Positions 63,587 to 64,000 of a stretch of 64,000 nt of DNA are shown here, piece after piece. Source of the stretch: Stictocephala bisonia (lineage: Eukaryota; Arthropoda; Insecta; Hemiptera; Membracidae); the NCBI GenBank assembly GCA_035578905.1, contig JAQJVL010000046.1, positions 3,346,730 through 3,410,729 on the forward strand, written 5' to 3'. Numbering within the stretch: position 1 is the first letter of the stretch; each line of letters starts with the position of its first letter. The notes below the pieces were generated by a model. It had not been told where the DNA came from and did not search any database. It saw only the letters and a program-made list of their open reading frames with translations. Made by a program: the position numbers and the translations under genes.

Positions 63587-63689
63587 CTGTAATTAAAAAA
63601 CATCTATATATGCAAATAGATTAAATTGGAATAAAATATGTTTTAATGCCATAAGATATTTCACAAGCACACAGCATTAGTCAACGTCT

Positions 63690-64000
63690 AACTAGCTTAA
63701 AAGTTGTCAAAAAGAATTTATTAAAGCCCATCCAAATCCGTAACCCATTTGTGAATTCCGATACTGAATAAAAGGCTTTCTTCAAAAGAAATGACAGAAT
63801 TTTAGTTTTAAAAGCTTTTAGAGTTCAGGCCTTTGCGTTCTTCTGATAACTTATTCCAAAACTTGCTGCGTACAATTACAGGATTGTTATCACTTTTGTG
63901 TAGCCTACTAAAAGGAAGGTTTACATAATTACAAAATTAGGTGTAATTGAAATTAACAGCACTCCTCAACAGAATTTTTGACTGGATATACAGTAAACAA
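63690..64000 (-). mobile_element. RT C-terminal fragment running off the window
   Basis: The - strand reads RLHKSDNNPVIVRSKFWNKL, LSEERKGLNSKSF and, after a stop, FLLKKAFYSVSEFTN, the same FWNKLP ... AFYSxxEF ending seen in the element at 4.7 kb. It lies in the Drp1 intron upstream of the first exon in the window. Confidence 0.5.

Overview
The window looks like part of an insect nuclear genome, probably hemipteran, though that rank is only inferred. It is AT-rich, its genes have GT-AG introns, and it is heavily loaded with jockey/CR1-like non-LTR retrotransposons, TTAA-flanked piggyBac-type elements and pogo-like MITEs. I see no bacterial, organellar or viral gene.

Two host genes can be reconstructed exon by exon. 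On the + strand, a complete Rho1/RhoA small GTPase (192 residues) is encoded by four coding exons at 9801-9956, 12016-12216, 13831-14013 and 15639-15677. On the - strand, the 3' eleven coding exons of the mitochondrial and peroxisomal fission dynamin Drp1/DNM1L run from 63586 down to the stop codon at 31370. They give 650 residues, and every intron junction keeps the reading frame. The first ~80-90 residues (P-loop and switch I) lie beyond the right edge. The two genes converge on 15.7-31.4 kb. Their only evident link is general cell biology (actin/myosin signalling and organelle fission).

Layout. 1-9.7 kb: no host exon recognised; a pogo-like end, TTAA elements and a ~5 kb decayed non-LTR retrotransposon (- strand) with a PHD-finger ORF1. 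9.8-15.7 kb: Rho1, with a composite inverted-repeat element in intron 1 and a TTAA element in intron 2. 15.7-31.4 kb: intergenic and UTR sequence with several retrotransposon relics, notably a jockey-like element at about 20.1-23.9 kb (- strand), an LTR-like piece near 24.7 kb and minisatellite fragments. 31.4-63.6 kb: Drp1, whose introns hold most of the unusual structure: a 2.67 kb TIR transposon with a 5-bp duplication, six or more TIR/foldback elements, a piggyBac derivative with a transposase remnant, two copies of a small MITE with perfect 7-bp target duplications, a tRNA-derived SINE, and a 36-bp G-rich minisatellite in opposed arrays.

The most interesting signal is that 36-bp minisatellite. 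Many units carry a canonical four-run G-quadruplex motif with 1-nt loops. It forms two opposed arrays (46.9-47.2 kb C-rich, 47.6-48.3 kb G-rich) inside one Drp1 intron and recurs as short pieces at 18.9, 27.3, 51.6 and 52.2 kb. Because 36 is a multiple of three, the arrays stay open in several frames and produce convincing but spurious proteins.
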